The notes below the pieces were generated by a model that was given only the letters and a program-made list of their open reading frames with translations, had not been told where the DNA came from and did not search any database. The translations under genes and the position numbers were made by a program. 20,432 nt of DNA from an uncultured Actinomycetes bacterium (GTDB lineage: Bacteria; Actinomycetota; Actinomycetes; Nanopelagicales; Nanopelagicaceae): NCBI GenBank assembly GCA_903832395.1, contig CAILBF010000123.1, forward strand, positions 1 to 20,432. Reading direction: 5' to 3'. The number at the start of each line of letters is the position of its first letter. Position 1 is the stretch's first letter. Below are positions 1 to 6,851 of the stretch, in pieces.

Positions 1-590
1 GTGAGTTCGACACCTTTAGATTTTCCAGTTGTGCCGGATGTGTAAATTATTGTTGCAAGCGTGTCGGGCACCAATGAGGTACGACGGCGATCGATTTCAT
101 CATCACCGACGTGTGCGCCTGCGCTCTTTAAAACTGACAAAACATCTTCCGACATGCTCCATACATGCTTGGTGTGTGAAGGTCGGACCGTTTCAACTAA
201 TTCTCTTAAAGCTGTGTTCTCAACGATTATTCCGACTGTAGGGGCATCGTTTAAAATCCAATCTATCTGCTCGGCCGAAGATGTGTCATAGACCGGAACA
301 ACAACGCCGCCTGCAAACCAAATAGCAAAGTCTAAAATCGTCCACTCGTAACGTGTGCGCGACATAATTGCGACGCGATCTCCAATTTGGATACCTGCAG
401 CGATTAATCCCTTAGCCGTTTCGCGAACCTGCGCCTCGACCTCTTTGGCAGTTACTGCCTGCCAACCTTCACCGAGGGGGCGGGACATGATGATGCGCTC
501 TGGTTCAAACCATGCCCGTTCTGCGATGAGATTAGTTAAGTTACCGGCAGTGGCCGCAGGGACTAGGGCTGGAGTAGTGACTTCATTCAT
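1..590 (-). CDS. Long-chain acyl-CoA synthetase (AMP-binding, FadD15-like), 5' part only
   Basis: This is the first 196 residues of an ANL-superfamily adenylate-forming enzyme that activates fatty acids to acyl-CoA through an acyl-AMP. The frame stays open from an ATG at 590-588 to the window edge, so the C-terminal two-thirds lies outside. The P-loop-like AMP motif YTSGTTGKSKG is at residues 183-193. Before it come the family-typical blocks GDRVAIMSRTRYEW (70-83) and GGVVVPVYDTSSAEQ (94-108). The Y/P-rich start and these blocks resemble mycobacterial FadD15-type long-chain ligases more than short-chain ones, but the fatty-acid-binding part is not visible. The gene is divergent from the SRPBCC/ROK pair; an acyl-CoA ligase near an SRPBCC protein is also seen in mycobacteria (Rv2187/Rv2185c). 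A TANNNT hexamer 7 bases before the ATG suggests a leaderless mRNA. Confidence 0.93.
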   Translation of the reverse strand, partial: MNEVTTPALVPAATAGNLTNLIAERAWFEPERIIMSRPLGEGWQAVTAKEVEAQVRETAKGLIAAGIQIGDRVAIMSRTRYEWTILDFAIWFAGGVVVPVYDTSSAEQIDWILNDAPTVGIIVENTALRELVETVRPSHTKHVWSMSEDVLSVLKSAGAHVGDDEIDRRRTSLVPDTLATIIYTSGTTGKSKGVEL

Positions 591-597
591 AGCGCTA

Positions 598-603
598 ACG
601 CTA
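598..603 (-). promoter_or_regulatory. Putative -10 hexamer (TAGCGT), leaderless start of the acyl-CoA synthetase
   Basis: On the minus strand TAGCGT is followed by 7 bases and then the ATG at 590. No good -35 is visible at 17-18 bp. It is divergent from the hexamer at 634-639, so both promoters fit in about 55 bases. Assigned by analogy with the other TANNNT sites in this window. Confidence 0.45.
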
Positions 604-633
604 GTGCCTGAATTAATAAATAGGGAAGAGGGG

Positions 634-639
634 TAACCT
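634..639 (+). promoter_or_regulatory. Putative -10 hexamer (TAACCT), leaderless start of the SRPBCC gene
   Basis: TAACCT is followed by exactly 6 bases and then the ATG at 646, so the expected transcription start coincides with the start codon. A purine-rich stretch (GGGAAGAGGGG, 622-632) lies too far upstream to be a normal ribosome binding site. Confidence 0.6.
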
Positions 640-645
640 TAAGAC

Positions 646-1083
646 ATGAGCGATTCAAGTAGTTCGACAGTAACCATAGATTCCCCATTTGCCGCGGTCT
701 CAGAGGCGTTATTTGCGCTGGAAAAGTACCCAGAATGGTCATCCTCGATCAAGTCAGTTGAAGCCGTGGCCCGTGATGATCAAGGTCGCATAACAAAGGC
801 CAAAATGACGATCGATGCAGGGATGATGAAGGATCGCGTAATTTTAGATTATGACTGGAGCGAAGCGCCTTCGCGATTGAGCTTCTCCCTCGATGACGCC
901 GATTTATTAACTGGTATGGATGGCGCTTATATTCTCAAGAGTATCGATGAAGATACAACATCGGTTACTTATGAATTAACGGTTTCACTCTCAATGCCAA
1001 TTCCCGCGATGATGCGACAAAAGGCGGAAAAAACAACTATCGATCAAGCGCTGTCTCAACTTAAGACAACTCTAGAAGCTTAA
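646..1083 (+). CDS. SRPBCC-family (START/polyketide-cyclase-like) lipid-binding protein
   Basis: A 145-residue protein with the SRPBCC helix-grip pattern: an N-terminal strand (STVTIDSPFAAV), a helix holding the YPEWSSSIKSVE block at about 29-40, alternating strands, and a long C-terminal helix that packs over the pocket (about 120-145). This fold binds hydrophobic ligands. In actinobacteria, proteins of this length sit beside fatty acyl-CoA ligases and sugar kinases (compare Rv2185c near fadD15 in M. tuberculosis), which suggests a lipid-related role, but no catalytic residues or ligand can be assigned. The start is fixed by the TANNNT hexamer 6 bases upstream. The ROK kinase follows 9 bases after the stop, so the two probably share an mRNA. 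Confidence 0.85.
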   Translation: MSDSSSSTVTIDSPFAAVSEALFALEKYPEWSSSIKSVEAVARDDQGRITKAKMTIDAGMMKDRVILDYDWSEAPSRLSFSLDDADLLTGMDGAYILKSIDEDTTSVTYELTVSLSMPIPAMMRQKAEKTTIDQALSQLKTTLEA

Positions 1084-1092
1084 TTATTTCTT

Positions 1093-2037
1093 ATGGCTCT
1101 TACGATTGGTATTGATGTTGGTGGTACGAAAGTCCTAGGTGGAGTGGTTGATGAATTTGGCAACGTCTTAGCTAAGTCTAGAAAAGATACTCCGCGTCAA
1201 GGCGGCAAAGCGCTCACGCAAACAATTGCCGATGTTGCCAAAGAATTATTATTAATCCACAACGTTGAATCCATAGGTGTTTCAGCTGCCGGATTTGTTT
1301 CATCGGATAGAAAAACGATGCTTGCAACTCCGAACATTGCCGATTGGAACGGCGTGAATTTAGATAATGAACTAACCGCGCTAATCGGACTACCCGTCAT
1401 AATCGAAAATGATGCCAATGCAGCAGCGTGGGGTGAGGCCAAGTTTGGAGCCGGACAAAATCAAGATCACATGATGATGCTCACCGTTGGTACTGGAATA
1501 GGCGGGGGAATAGTTGTTAACGGCGCCCTCTACCGCGGAGCATTCGGAATTGCTGCAGAGTTTGGTCACATACGAGTAGTGCCTGATGGTCATTTATGTG
1601 GATGCGGTGCTCGCGGATGTTTTGAACAGTATGCATCCGGCAATGCTCTTCTGCGCCATGCGCGCGAATCAATTAATGCTAGCCCAGAGATTGCCCGAAA
1701 TTTATTATCGCGAGGTGATGGAACAATTGAAGGCTTAACGGGTGCGGCAATAACAGAGGCCGCTCGCGATGGTGATCCAGTAGCCCTTGCCGCCTTTAAT
1801 ACAACGGGTCAATGGCTCGGCGCTGGAATCGCATCGCTATCTGTAATTTTGGATCCCGCCTGTGTTGTCATTGGCGGGGGAGTAATTGGAGCTGGTGAGA
1901 TTTTATTAAAACCTGCCCGGGAGGCCCTTGAGCGCACTATGCCTTTTGCTGGAAAACACCCATACCCTGCGATTATCGCGGCCAAGTTAGGCAATGAGGC
2001 CGGACTAGTTGGCGTTGCCGATTTAGCACGGATTTAA
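1093..2037 (+). CDS. ROK-family sugar kinase (probable glucokinase)
   Basis: A 314-residue ROK kinase that probably phosphorylates glucose with ATP in the cytoplasm. Visible motifs: the N-terminal phosphate loop DVGGTK (residues 8-13), ENDAN with the catalytic base D107 (105-109), GTGIGGG (133-139), EFGH (156-159), and the ROK zinc site CGCGARGC, giving C169, C171, C176 and H159 as ligands. ROK repressors carry an N-terminal winged helix; there is none here, so it is an enzyme and not a regulator. The sugar is inferred: most actinobacterial ROK proteins with this domain layout are glucokinases (GlkA), but other hexoses are possible. No Shine-Dalgarno is visible before the ATG, and translation may depend on the upstream SRPBCC gene. 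Its stop overlaps the convergent oxidoreductase by 4 bases. Confidence 0.92.
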   Translation: MALTIGIDVGGTKVLGGVVDEFGNVLAKSRKDTPRQGGKALTQTIADVAKELLLIHNVESIGVSAAGFVSSDRKTMLATPNIADWNGVNLDNELTALIGLPVIIENDANAAAWGEAKFGAGQNQDHMMMLTVGTGIGGGIVVNGALYRGAFGIAAEFGHIRVVPDGHLCGCGARGCFEQYASGNALLRHARESINASPEIARNLLSRGDGTIEGLTGAAITEAARDGDPVALAAFNTTGQWLGAGIASLSVILDPACVVIGGGVIGAGEILLKPAREALERTMPFAGKHPYPAIIAAKLGNEAGLVGVADLARI

Positions 2038-3017
2038 TTTTCACATGGATATGTAAGGCCAATCTGTTTCCTCATATGATCCATTGATTTCATAACTGCC
2101 AACGTTTGCTCCCAAGGCATCAAAGGTGACTCCAGTTCGCTGGCCCGAACAACACGGGCCATTTCTAATGCCTCTTCGCGAAGACCATAACCGATGTAAG
2201 TATTTGGATATTCGGTAACGGTTCCATCGAATAGCACAACCCGCATAGTGGTCGGATTATAAAAAGTAGTATCAATTTCAAGCCGGCCTAATAATCCACT
2301 GATGACCGCGCGGCATGGAGTTTGGGCAATCATCGTTGTGTTGATTACGCCTTGGGCGCCATCTGCATAATCAAAGATCGCGCTCGTTTGCGCATCTACG
2401 CCGCTATCGGTCATGACTGCACGCGCGGTTATATGCGTTGGTGTTCCAAGAACTAAGTGTAGGAATGAGACGGGATAAATTCCAAGATCTAATAACGCTC
2501 CACCACCTAAAGCTGGATCAATTAAGCGCGGGATATTTTGATCTGCCAATCGTTGACCATGATCTGCCTCAACGGTTTGGATCTGGCCCAAGGTACCAGC
2601 AGTAAGAATTTCGCGGAGCGTCGCGATGTGAGGCAAGTATCGAGTCCACATTGCCTCAAGAAGTGCGACTTTATTTTTCCTAGCCGTGTCAATCATTACT
2701 TGGGCTTGCTTAGCCGAGATTGCAAACGGTTTTTCGCACAAAACTGGCTTACCCGCATTAAGTGCTAAAAGAGTATGTTCTTCATGCATTGGATGCGGAG
2801 TTGCGACATAGATTGCATCGATATTTTTATCGTGCACCAACTCTTCATAACTGCCATATGCAACTGCGCCCGGTAATAATTTTGCGAACTCTTGCGCTTT
2901 AGTTAGTGAGCGCGAACCAACTGCGCCAATGGAGTGTCCTTCTGCGAGTTGTAGATCATCGACAAATGCTTGTGCGATTCCACCTGTGCCTAGAATGCCC
3001 CAACTAAAATTACTCAT
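2034..3017 (-). CDS. Gfo/Idh/MocA-family NAD(P)-dependent oxidoreductase
   Basis: A 327-residue dehydrogenase with an N-terminal Rossmann domain (GxGxxA as GTGGIA, residues 10-15), the family signature CEKP (94-97), whose lysine K96 is the usual catalytic residue, and a C-terminal alpha/beta domain with the LDLGIYP motif (176-182). The D-x-G-x-Y-P version is typical of the subgroup related to dimeric dihydrodiol and glucose-fructose oxidoreductases. The substrate is probably a sugar or cyclitol, but the sequence does not decide it. The ATG overlaps the stop of the small upstream gene (ATGA), so translation is probably coupled. At its 3' end it overlaps the ROK kinase stop by 4 bases. Confidence 0.92.
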   Translation of the reverse strand: MSNFSWGILGTGGIAQAFVDDLQLAEGHSIGAVGSRSLTKAQEFAKLLPGAVAYGSYEELVHDKNIDAIYVATPHPMHEEHTLLALNAGKPVLCEKPFAISAKQAQVMIDTARKNKVALLEAMWTRYLPHIATLREILTAGTLGQIQTVEADHGQRLADQNIPRLIDPALGGGALLDLGIYPVSFLHLVLGTPTHITARAVMTDSGVDAQTSAIFDYADGAQGVINTTMIAQTPCRAVISGLLGRLEIDTTFYNPTTMRVVLFDGTVTEYPNTYIGYGLREEALEMARVVRASELESPLMPWEQTLAVMKSMDHMRKQIGLTYPCEN

Positions 3018-3286
3018 AGCTCCACTCCATCATCTTCGTGATAATCACGATTAAACCAGCGCAAAATCGCGCGCTTTGCCGAGTAGAAGAAAGTTCGTGG
3101 AGTTTGCGTTGGCGGATTAGGTGCAATGAAATGCTCACTGCGATCGATTGCCTCAAGCTCATCGAGATAAGTCGACGGGTTCGATTCATCCAGCGACAGA
3201 CCAGAGACAATGGAATCAAACTCGGTTCGAATGAGCTCTTCCTCGTCGAAATCCTCGCCGTTTGGCCCGTTGGGTTCTTTATTCAC
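3014..3286 (-). CDS. Small hypothetical protein, acidic N-terminal half
   Basis: A 90-residue protein that I do not recognise. The first half is strongly acidic (EDFDEEELIRTEFDS near residues 11-25, then several D/E residues). The second half is mixed, with an aromatic/basic patch (FFYSAKRAILRWFNRDY, about 66-82) and an acidic tail. There is no membrane segment, cysteine pair or known motif. It begins with GTG at 3286-3284, directly preceded by GAGG. It is probably a real gene because its stop overlaps the ATG of the oxidoreductase (ATGA) and it fills the gap up to the divergent acyltransferase promoter. It could be a small partner or regulatory protein, but nothing shows this. Confidence 0.7.
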   Translation of the reverse strand: MNKEPNGPNGEDFDEEELIRTEFDSIVSGLSLDESNPSTYLDELEAIDRSEHFIAPNPPTQTPRTFFYSAKRAILRWFNRDYHEDDGVEL

Positions 3287-3318
3287 CCTCAGATAGTGTC
3301 ATACGGAGCAATAGCGGC

Positions 3319-3324
3319 TAAATT
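3319..3324 (+). promoter_or_regulatory. Putative -10 hexamer (TAAATT), leaderless start of the first PlsC acyltransferase
   Basis: TAAATT is followed by 6 bases (AGGAAG) and then GTG at 3331. The AGGAAG touches the start codon, too close for a usable Shine-Dalgarno, so a leaderless transcript is the better reading. Confidence 0.5.
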
Positions 3325-3330
3325 AGGAAG

Positions 3331-4032
3331 GTGCTCACGAATCTTCCCTATGGCGCCCTTCGGGCATTTCTGACGCCATTCCTGATGACCGCCTTTCGTC
3401 CGAAGGTAAAGGGTCTTCGCAATGTGCCGGGTAAAGGGCCAGTCATTATCGCCTCCAACCACCTTTCATTTAGTGATTCAATTTTCATGCCCTTGGTCGT
3501 CCCACGAAAAGTTACTTTTTTGGCCAAGAGTGAGTACTTCACATCTCCAGGACCAAAGGGGCTCCTCAAGAAGTTAACTTTTATCGCCCTTGGCCAAGTT
3601 CCGGTCGATAGATCTGGGGGACGGCGCAGTGAGGCCGCACTTATTACAGGTCTAAAGGTTTTAGCCGAAGGAGACTGCCTAGGAATCTATCCTGAAGGCA
3701 CACGTTCACCCGATGGGCGTTTATACAAGGGTCGCACGGGAATCGCACGCCTTGCAATCGAATCTGGTGCGCCTGTAATTCCAGTTGCGATGTCCAACAC
3801 GGACAAAATTCAACCCACGGGCAAAGTTATTCCTAACTTACATCGAGTGGGAATGATCTTTGGAGAGCCAATGTATTTCGAGGGCGACTCAACTGATTTA
3901 CTGTACTTGCGTGAAGTCACCGATAAAATTATGAATAAAATTCAAGAGATGTCAGGGCAGACATACGTAGATATTTATGCGCCTAAGAAAAGCGCGCCTG
4001 AAGATATTAACGTTGCCGGCGAAGAGGACTAA
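3331..4032 (+). CDS. 1-acyl-sn-glycerol-3-phosphate acyltransferase family (PlsC-like)
   Basis: A 233-residue PlsC/LPLAT-superfamily acyltransferase, likely membrane-associated and transferring an acyl group to lysophosphatidic acid or another phospholipid precursor. Motif I is NHLSFSD (43-49, catalytic H44 and D49). The block VPVDRSGGRRS (90-100) is the usual glycerol-phosphate-binding region, and motif III is YPEGTRSPDGRLYKG (120-134). The GTG start at 3331 is set by the TAAATT hexamer 6 bases upstream. The length fits the family. Mycobacterial Rv2182c, near fadD15 and an SRPBCC gene, is a plausible positional counterpart, so this belongs to the same lipid neighbourhood as the first genes of the window. 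The stop overlaps the convergent nuclease by 4 bases. A second paralogue lies at 17627-18325. Confidence 0.93.
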   Translation: MLTNLPYGALRAFLTPFLMTAFRPKVKGLRNVPGKGPVIIASNHLSFSDSIFMPLVVPRKVTFLAKSEYFTSPGPKGLLKKLTFIALGQVPVDRSGGRRSEAALITGLKVLAEGDCLGIYPEGTRSPDGRLYKGRTGIARLAIESGAPVIPVAMSNTDKIQPTGKVIPNLHRVGMIFGEPMYFEGDSTDLLYLREVTDKIMNKIQEMSGQTYVDIYAPKKSAPEDINVAGEED

Positions 4033-4712
4033 AGCGCATCTAAAGCGTTGCGAGCTCCAACATATGTGCAGGTAGTGCAATCAACACCTGCATCGGGCAG
4101 CTCGCCCTCTAGAACAGTAATAAAATCCTCAATCGTTTTTAGAAAATTAGGAACGTCACGCTCTACAGGTAGATATTTTTGTCGCACACCAAAGCCATAA
4201 GAATCTGATGAACTACCAATAGCTGACTCTGGATTCCAGACTAAGAGCCCTATCGATGCAACGCTTGCACCTTTTCCTGCGGCGGGATTTTCTAGTGAGT
4301 ATGCATATGCCTCAAGCTGAGGTGAATAAAATGCACCGTTATCGCGTGCGCTATCTGAGACTTTGCAATCAATAAGTCCAATAGTTCCATCGACATTCGT
4401 TGAGACTAAATCGTATTTTCCTAAGATGCGCCAGCGTGTGTCAGCCCCATTTATTTGAAGTGGTTTGCTCTTTACCCACTCGCCCCATTTAGTAACCGTT
4501 CCTGGGCGCAGAGTTGGATCAATCGTAGGCATGTCGGCGTTGTGAAAATGCTCCTCTTGCATTGTTGCAAAGGTTCCAACGAGCGGAAACTGACCGGGCA
4601 TGATGAGTTTGTACCAATACTTAATCCATAAACAACGCTTGCACGTTGAGAGGCCAAAAGTTAAGTCAGAGGGGGAGATGTTCTCGCGTGCAGGCTTTAA
4701 GGGTTTTTTCAT
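4029..4712 (-). CDS. PD-(D/E)XK nuclease-superfamily protein with flanking Cys pairs (RecB/Cas4-like)
   Basis: A 227-residue protein with the RecB/Cas4-type nuclease core: GKYDL (98-102, metal-binding D101), LIDCKVSD (113-120, the D-x-K element D115/K117), and a QLEAYAY helix (132-138, the Q-x3-Y element). Two cysteine pairs bracket the core, C24-x2-C27 near the N-terminus and C212-x2-C215 at the C-terminus. This resembles the split four-cysteine iron-sulfur site of Cas4/AddB-type nucleases, though those use one N-terminal and three C-terminal cysteines. A single-strand DNA exonuclease or repair role is inferred. No CRISPR array or cas gene is present. It follows the LysE exporter by 15 bases and is probably co-transcribed. 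No Shine-Dalgarno is visible. Confidence 0.82.
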   Translation of the reverse strand: MKKPLKPARENISPSDLTFGLSTCKRCLWIKYWYKLIMPGQFPLVGTFATMQEEHFHNADMPTIDPTLRPGTVTKWGEWVKSKPLQINGADTRWRILGKYDLVSTNVDGTIGLIDCKVSDSARDNGAFYSPQLEAYAYSLENPAAGKGASVASIGLLVWNPESAIGSSSDSYGFGVRQKYLPVERDVPNFLKTIEDFITVLEGELPDAGVDCTTCTYVGARNALDAL

Positions 4713-4727
4713 ATACGTATTGTGTCT

Positions 4728-5372
4728 CTACCCTCTGACAATTGCTGAAATCAAGACGGCAAGACCGAGAATGATCATGATGGAGCCGCCCGTTGCGCGC
4801 AGCTTCTCTAAACGCTTTGGTTCAGTTGCTAGCCACTGGCGAACAGTGCCAGCGATTAATCCCCATGAGCCATCTGAGATAAAAGCTAACGCCGAAAAAA
4901 TCCCACCAAGGAGAATCAATTGGCCCGTGATGTGTCCGCGATTGCGATCGATGAACTGTGGCAGGACTGCGGCATAAAAAACTATCGCTTTAGGGTTGAG
5001 CGCCCCAACCCAGAATCCATCGCGCATTGATTTTGCTAAGCCCGGAGCGCTGCCACCTTGATTGGTCATATCAGCGGCATGGACTTGGCGATGTTTGATG
5101 GCATCGAGACCCAAATAAATTAAGTACATTCCTCCGCCCCATTGGACGGCTTTATAAGCAAGATCTGATCGTTGCAAAATTGGGCCAAGACCTAACGCAA
5201 CGAAGACTGATAAAACAAATGAGCCAGTGACATTTCCGGCCACTGTAAAGACTGCGGTCTTGCGCCCCCAAGCGATGGCGCGAGCGATGACAAATAGAAC
5301 GCTGGGACCAGGTGCCAAAATGATTACCATCGCGGCCACGATGTATTCAGTTAGCCGCGATGGAATCACCAT
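4728..5372 (-). CDS. LysE/RhtB-family amino-acid exporter
   Basis: A 214-residue inner-membrane exporter with about six membrane segments. The family signature APGPSVLFVIARAIAWGRK lies in the first helix/loop (20-38), and the mid-protein block NPKAIVFYAAVLPQFID (125-141) is characteristic of RhtB/LysE exporters of lysine, homoserine, threonine or similar metabolites. The substrate cannot be told from sequence. It starts 9 bases downstream of the permease stop. However, a -35-like TTGCTT and a TAATCT -10 six bases from the ATG suggest it also has its own leaderless promoter inside the permease 3' end. Confidence 0.92.
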   Translation of the reverse strand: MVIPSRLTEYIVAAMVIILAPGPSVLFVIARAIAWGRKTAVFTVAGNVTGSFVLSVFVALGLGPILQRSDLAYKAVQWGGGMYLIYLGLDAIKHRQVHAADMTNQGGSAPGLAKSMRDGFWVGALNPKAIVFYAAVLPQFIDRNRGHITGQLILLGGIFSALAFISDGSWGLIAGTVRQWLATEPKRLEKLRATGGSIMIILGLAVLISAIVRG

Positions 5373-5378
5373 CTACCT

Positions 5379-5407
5379 AGATTAGTTGTTGCCGCGTGAT
5401 GAAGCAA
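5379..5407 (-). promoter_or_regulatory. Internal leaderless promoter for the LysE gene; -10 begins with the permease stop codon
   Basis: On the minus strand, TTGCTT (5407-5402), a 17-bp spacer, TAATCT (5384-5379), 6 bases, then ATG at 5372. The TAA of TAATCT is the stop codon of the upstream permease, so termination of one gene and the promoter of the next share bases. Confidence 0.6.
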
Positions 5408-6641
5408 TCGAATGAAGTACTCGATATCCAACGATTGCGACCAAAGTCGCATTGATGATTCCGCTGAATGTGTAATCTCCGCGTGTCCATGACATATCTG
5501 ATATGCCGATAATGAGGGCAGAGGCAGCAACAATCAAGTTTGTAGAGTTAGCAAAATCAACTTTGCCCTCAATCCAAATGCGAGCACCCAACACGCCGAT
5601 CATTCCAAATAGAGCTACACCAACGCCACCGAGGGCTCCAACTGGAGTAGAGCTTAGAACTGCGCCGAACTTAGGTGAGAGCGATAGACCGATTGCCCCA
5701 ACACCTGCGATCCAATAAGCCGCTGTCGAGTAAACGCGAGTTGCAGCCATGACGCCGATATTTTCAGCATATGTTGTTGTACCCGAACCGCCACCAAAGC
5801 CGGCAAGAGTTGTTGCAATTCCATCGGCCATTAAGGCAGTTCCCATTTGATCATCTAAATTCTTGCCCGTCATGGCAGATACGGCCTTAACGTGTCCGAC
5901 GTTTTCTGCAATGAGCACAAGAACGACTGGTAGAAATAGAACGATCGCCTTGCCATTAAAAGTTGGCGAAGTGAATGTTGGAAATGCGAACCATTTCGCC
6001 GCAGTTATTCCATCGGTCTTAACATCGCCCATTGCATAAGCTGCGGCGTAACCAACGACGAGACCTGCAAAGATACTAATGCGACTTAAGAAGCCGCGGG
6101 CAGCTGCAGCAATGAGTGCAATCGATGCCAAAGTAATGAGGCCAATTTTTGGTCCAGCTGCAAAATTATTCTTTGCCGCCCCTGCCAAGTTAAGACCAAT
6201 GACCATAACGATTGTTCCGGTAACAACAGGTGGCAACATCCAGTTAATCCAGCCGATTCCAGCTTGACGAACTATGAGCCCAACTACGGCCAAGATCACG
6301 CCGGTTACGACGACGCCGCCGAGAGCTGCCGACATTCCACCATTTGTCTTCGCAGCTGCAATTGGTGCTAAGAATGCAAAAGAGGATCCAAGGTAGCTAG
6401 GGACTTTGTTCTGAGTAAGAGCTAAGAAGAGAAGAGTTCCAATGCCAGAGAAGAAGAGTGTGGTCGTTGGAGGAAAGCCGGTAATGATTGGAACGAGGAA
6501 GGTGGCACCAAACATCGCTGCGATGTGCTGTAAACCCACACCGATTGTTCGGGGCCAGGTAAGGCGTTCATCGGTTGAAACGACGTCGCCCTGTGATATT
6601 GACTTGCCATCTCCATGCAGTTTCCATGTAAGTAGAGACAT
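5382..6641 (-). CDS. NCS2-family nucleobase:cation symporter (uracil/xanthine permease, UraA-like)
   Basis: A 419-residue membrane transporter for uracil, xanthine or a related base, with about 14 membrane segments as in UraA. Visible motifs: VPSYLGSSFAF in the TM3 region (80-90), LIAENVGHVKAVSAMTG (243-259) with the substrate-binding glutamate E246, and GGSGTTTYAENIGVMAATR (284-302) with the second glutamate E293 and the NCS2 signature. Preference between uracil and xanthine is not decided; the TTYAENIGV version fits the uracil branch slightly better. An AGGA lies 8 bases before the ATG, so this gene seems to have a normal leader, with a possible -10 TAATCT at 6697-6692. It is the first gene of a likely permease-LysE-nuclease group. 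Confidence 0.93.
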   Translation of the reverse strand: MSLLTWKLHGDGKSISQGDVVSTDERLTWPRTIGVGLQHIAAMFGATFLVPIITGFPPTTTLFFSGIGTLLFLALTQNKVPSYLGSSFAFLAPIAAAKTNGGMSAALGGVVVTGVILAVVGLIVRQAGIGWINWMLPPVVTGTIVMVIGLNLAGAAKNNFAAGPKIGLITLASIALIAAAARGFLSRISIFAGLVVGYAAAYAMGDVKTDGITAAKWFAFPTFTSPTFNGKAIVLFLPVVLVLIAENVGHVKAVSAMTGKNLDDQMGTALMADGIATTLAGFGGGSGTTTYAENIGVMAATRVYSTAAYWIAGVGAIGLSLSPKFGAVLSSTPVGALGGVGVALFGMIGVLGARIWIEGKVDFANSTNLIVAASALIIGISDMSWTRGDYTFSGIINATLVAIVGYRVLHSIASSRGNN

Positions 6642-6763
6642 GTATCGTCCTATTCCTAGTGGCCCATCGGCTGTGATGGACGCTGAGAAATAGATTAGAG
6701 CCCATATGAGCGAAAATGAGGTCTACGCCACACCCTGAGCGGGGGTAATTAGGCGCGTTTGAG

Positions 6764-6792
6764 TTGCACCCCTGAAGGTATCGGATTAGATT
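6764..6792 (+). promoter_or_regulatory. Promoter of the padR-ino1 operon
   Basis: TTGCAC (6764-6769), a 17-bp spacer, then TAGATT (6787-6792), a good sigma-70-type pair for an actinobacterium. The expected transcription start is near 6798-6800, the first bases of the palindromic operator, which leaves a leader of about 50 bases before the padR ATG. Confidence 0.65.
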
Positions 6793-6797
6793 ACGTC

Positions 6798-6820
6798 TCG
6801 ATATATCGAATCGATATATA
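6798..6820 (+). promoter_or_regulatory. Palindromic operator at the padR transcription start (putative PadR binding site)
   Basis: Two nested symmetries: TCGATATATCGA (6798-6809) is a perfect 12-bp palindrome, and ATATATCGA-A-TCGATATAT (6801-6819) is a perfect 9+1+9 inverted repeat. The block TCGATATAT therefore occurs twice, 13 bp apart. It sits at the predicted +1 of the promoter, an ideal place for autorepression of padR-ino1. Confidence 0.7.
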
Positions 6821-6851
6821 CCCCGATAGGTCAGATATGGAGGCCTCAGCG

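Larger units (their letters stand above)
6642..6851. other. Divergent intergenic region between the nucleobase permease and PadR
   Basis: About 210 bases without a gene. The right half holds the PadR promoter and operator described separately. The left half should hold the permease promoter: a TAATCT hexamer on the minus strand at 6697-6692 would give a leader of roughly 45-50 bases, but no convincing -35 lies at 16-18 bp from it. I see no riboswitch-like structure. Confidence 0.5.

Noticed and set aside
29..291. Open frames on the plus strand at the start of the window
   Set aside because: They lie opposite the clear acyl-CoA synthetase frame, whose motifs (YTSGTTGKSKG) are unmistakable.
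1076..1093. TAATTA six bases before the ROK ATG as another leaderless -10
   Set aside because: The final base is A, not T, and the hexamer overlaps the end of the SRPBCC gene only 9 bases upstream; co-transcription is simpler.
4029..4712. A Cas4-like nuclease as a sign of a CRISPR locus
   Set aside because: No repeat-spacer array or other cas gene is visible in the window; the family also includes RecB/AddB-like repair nucleases.
6642..6700. A purine-type riboswitch before the nucleobase permease
   Set aside because: The predicted leader is only about 50 bases and shows no aptamer-like paired core.
6759..6851. PadR starting at the upstream TTG (6759) or at the ATG at 6837
   Set aside because: GGAGG ends 8 bases before the ATG at 6852, and the predicted transcription start and operator lie inside the longer frame.
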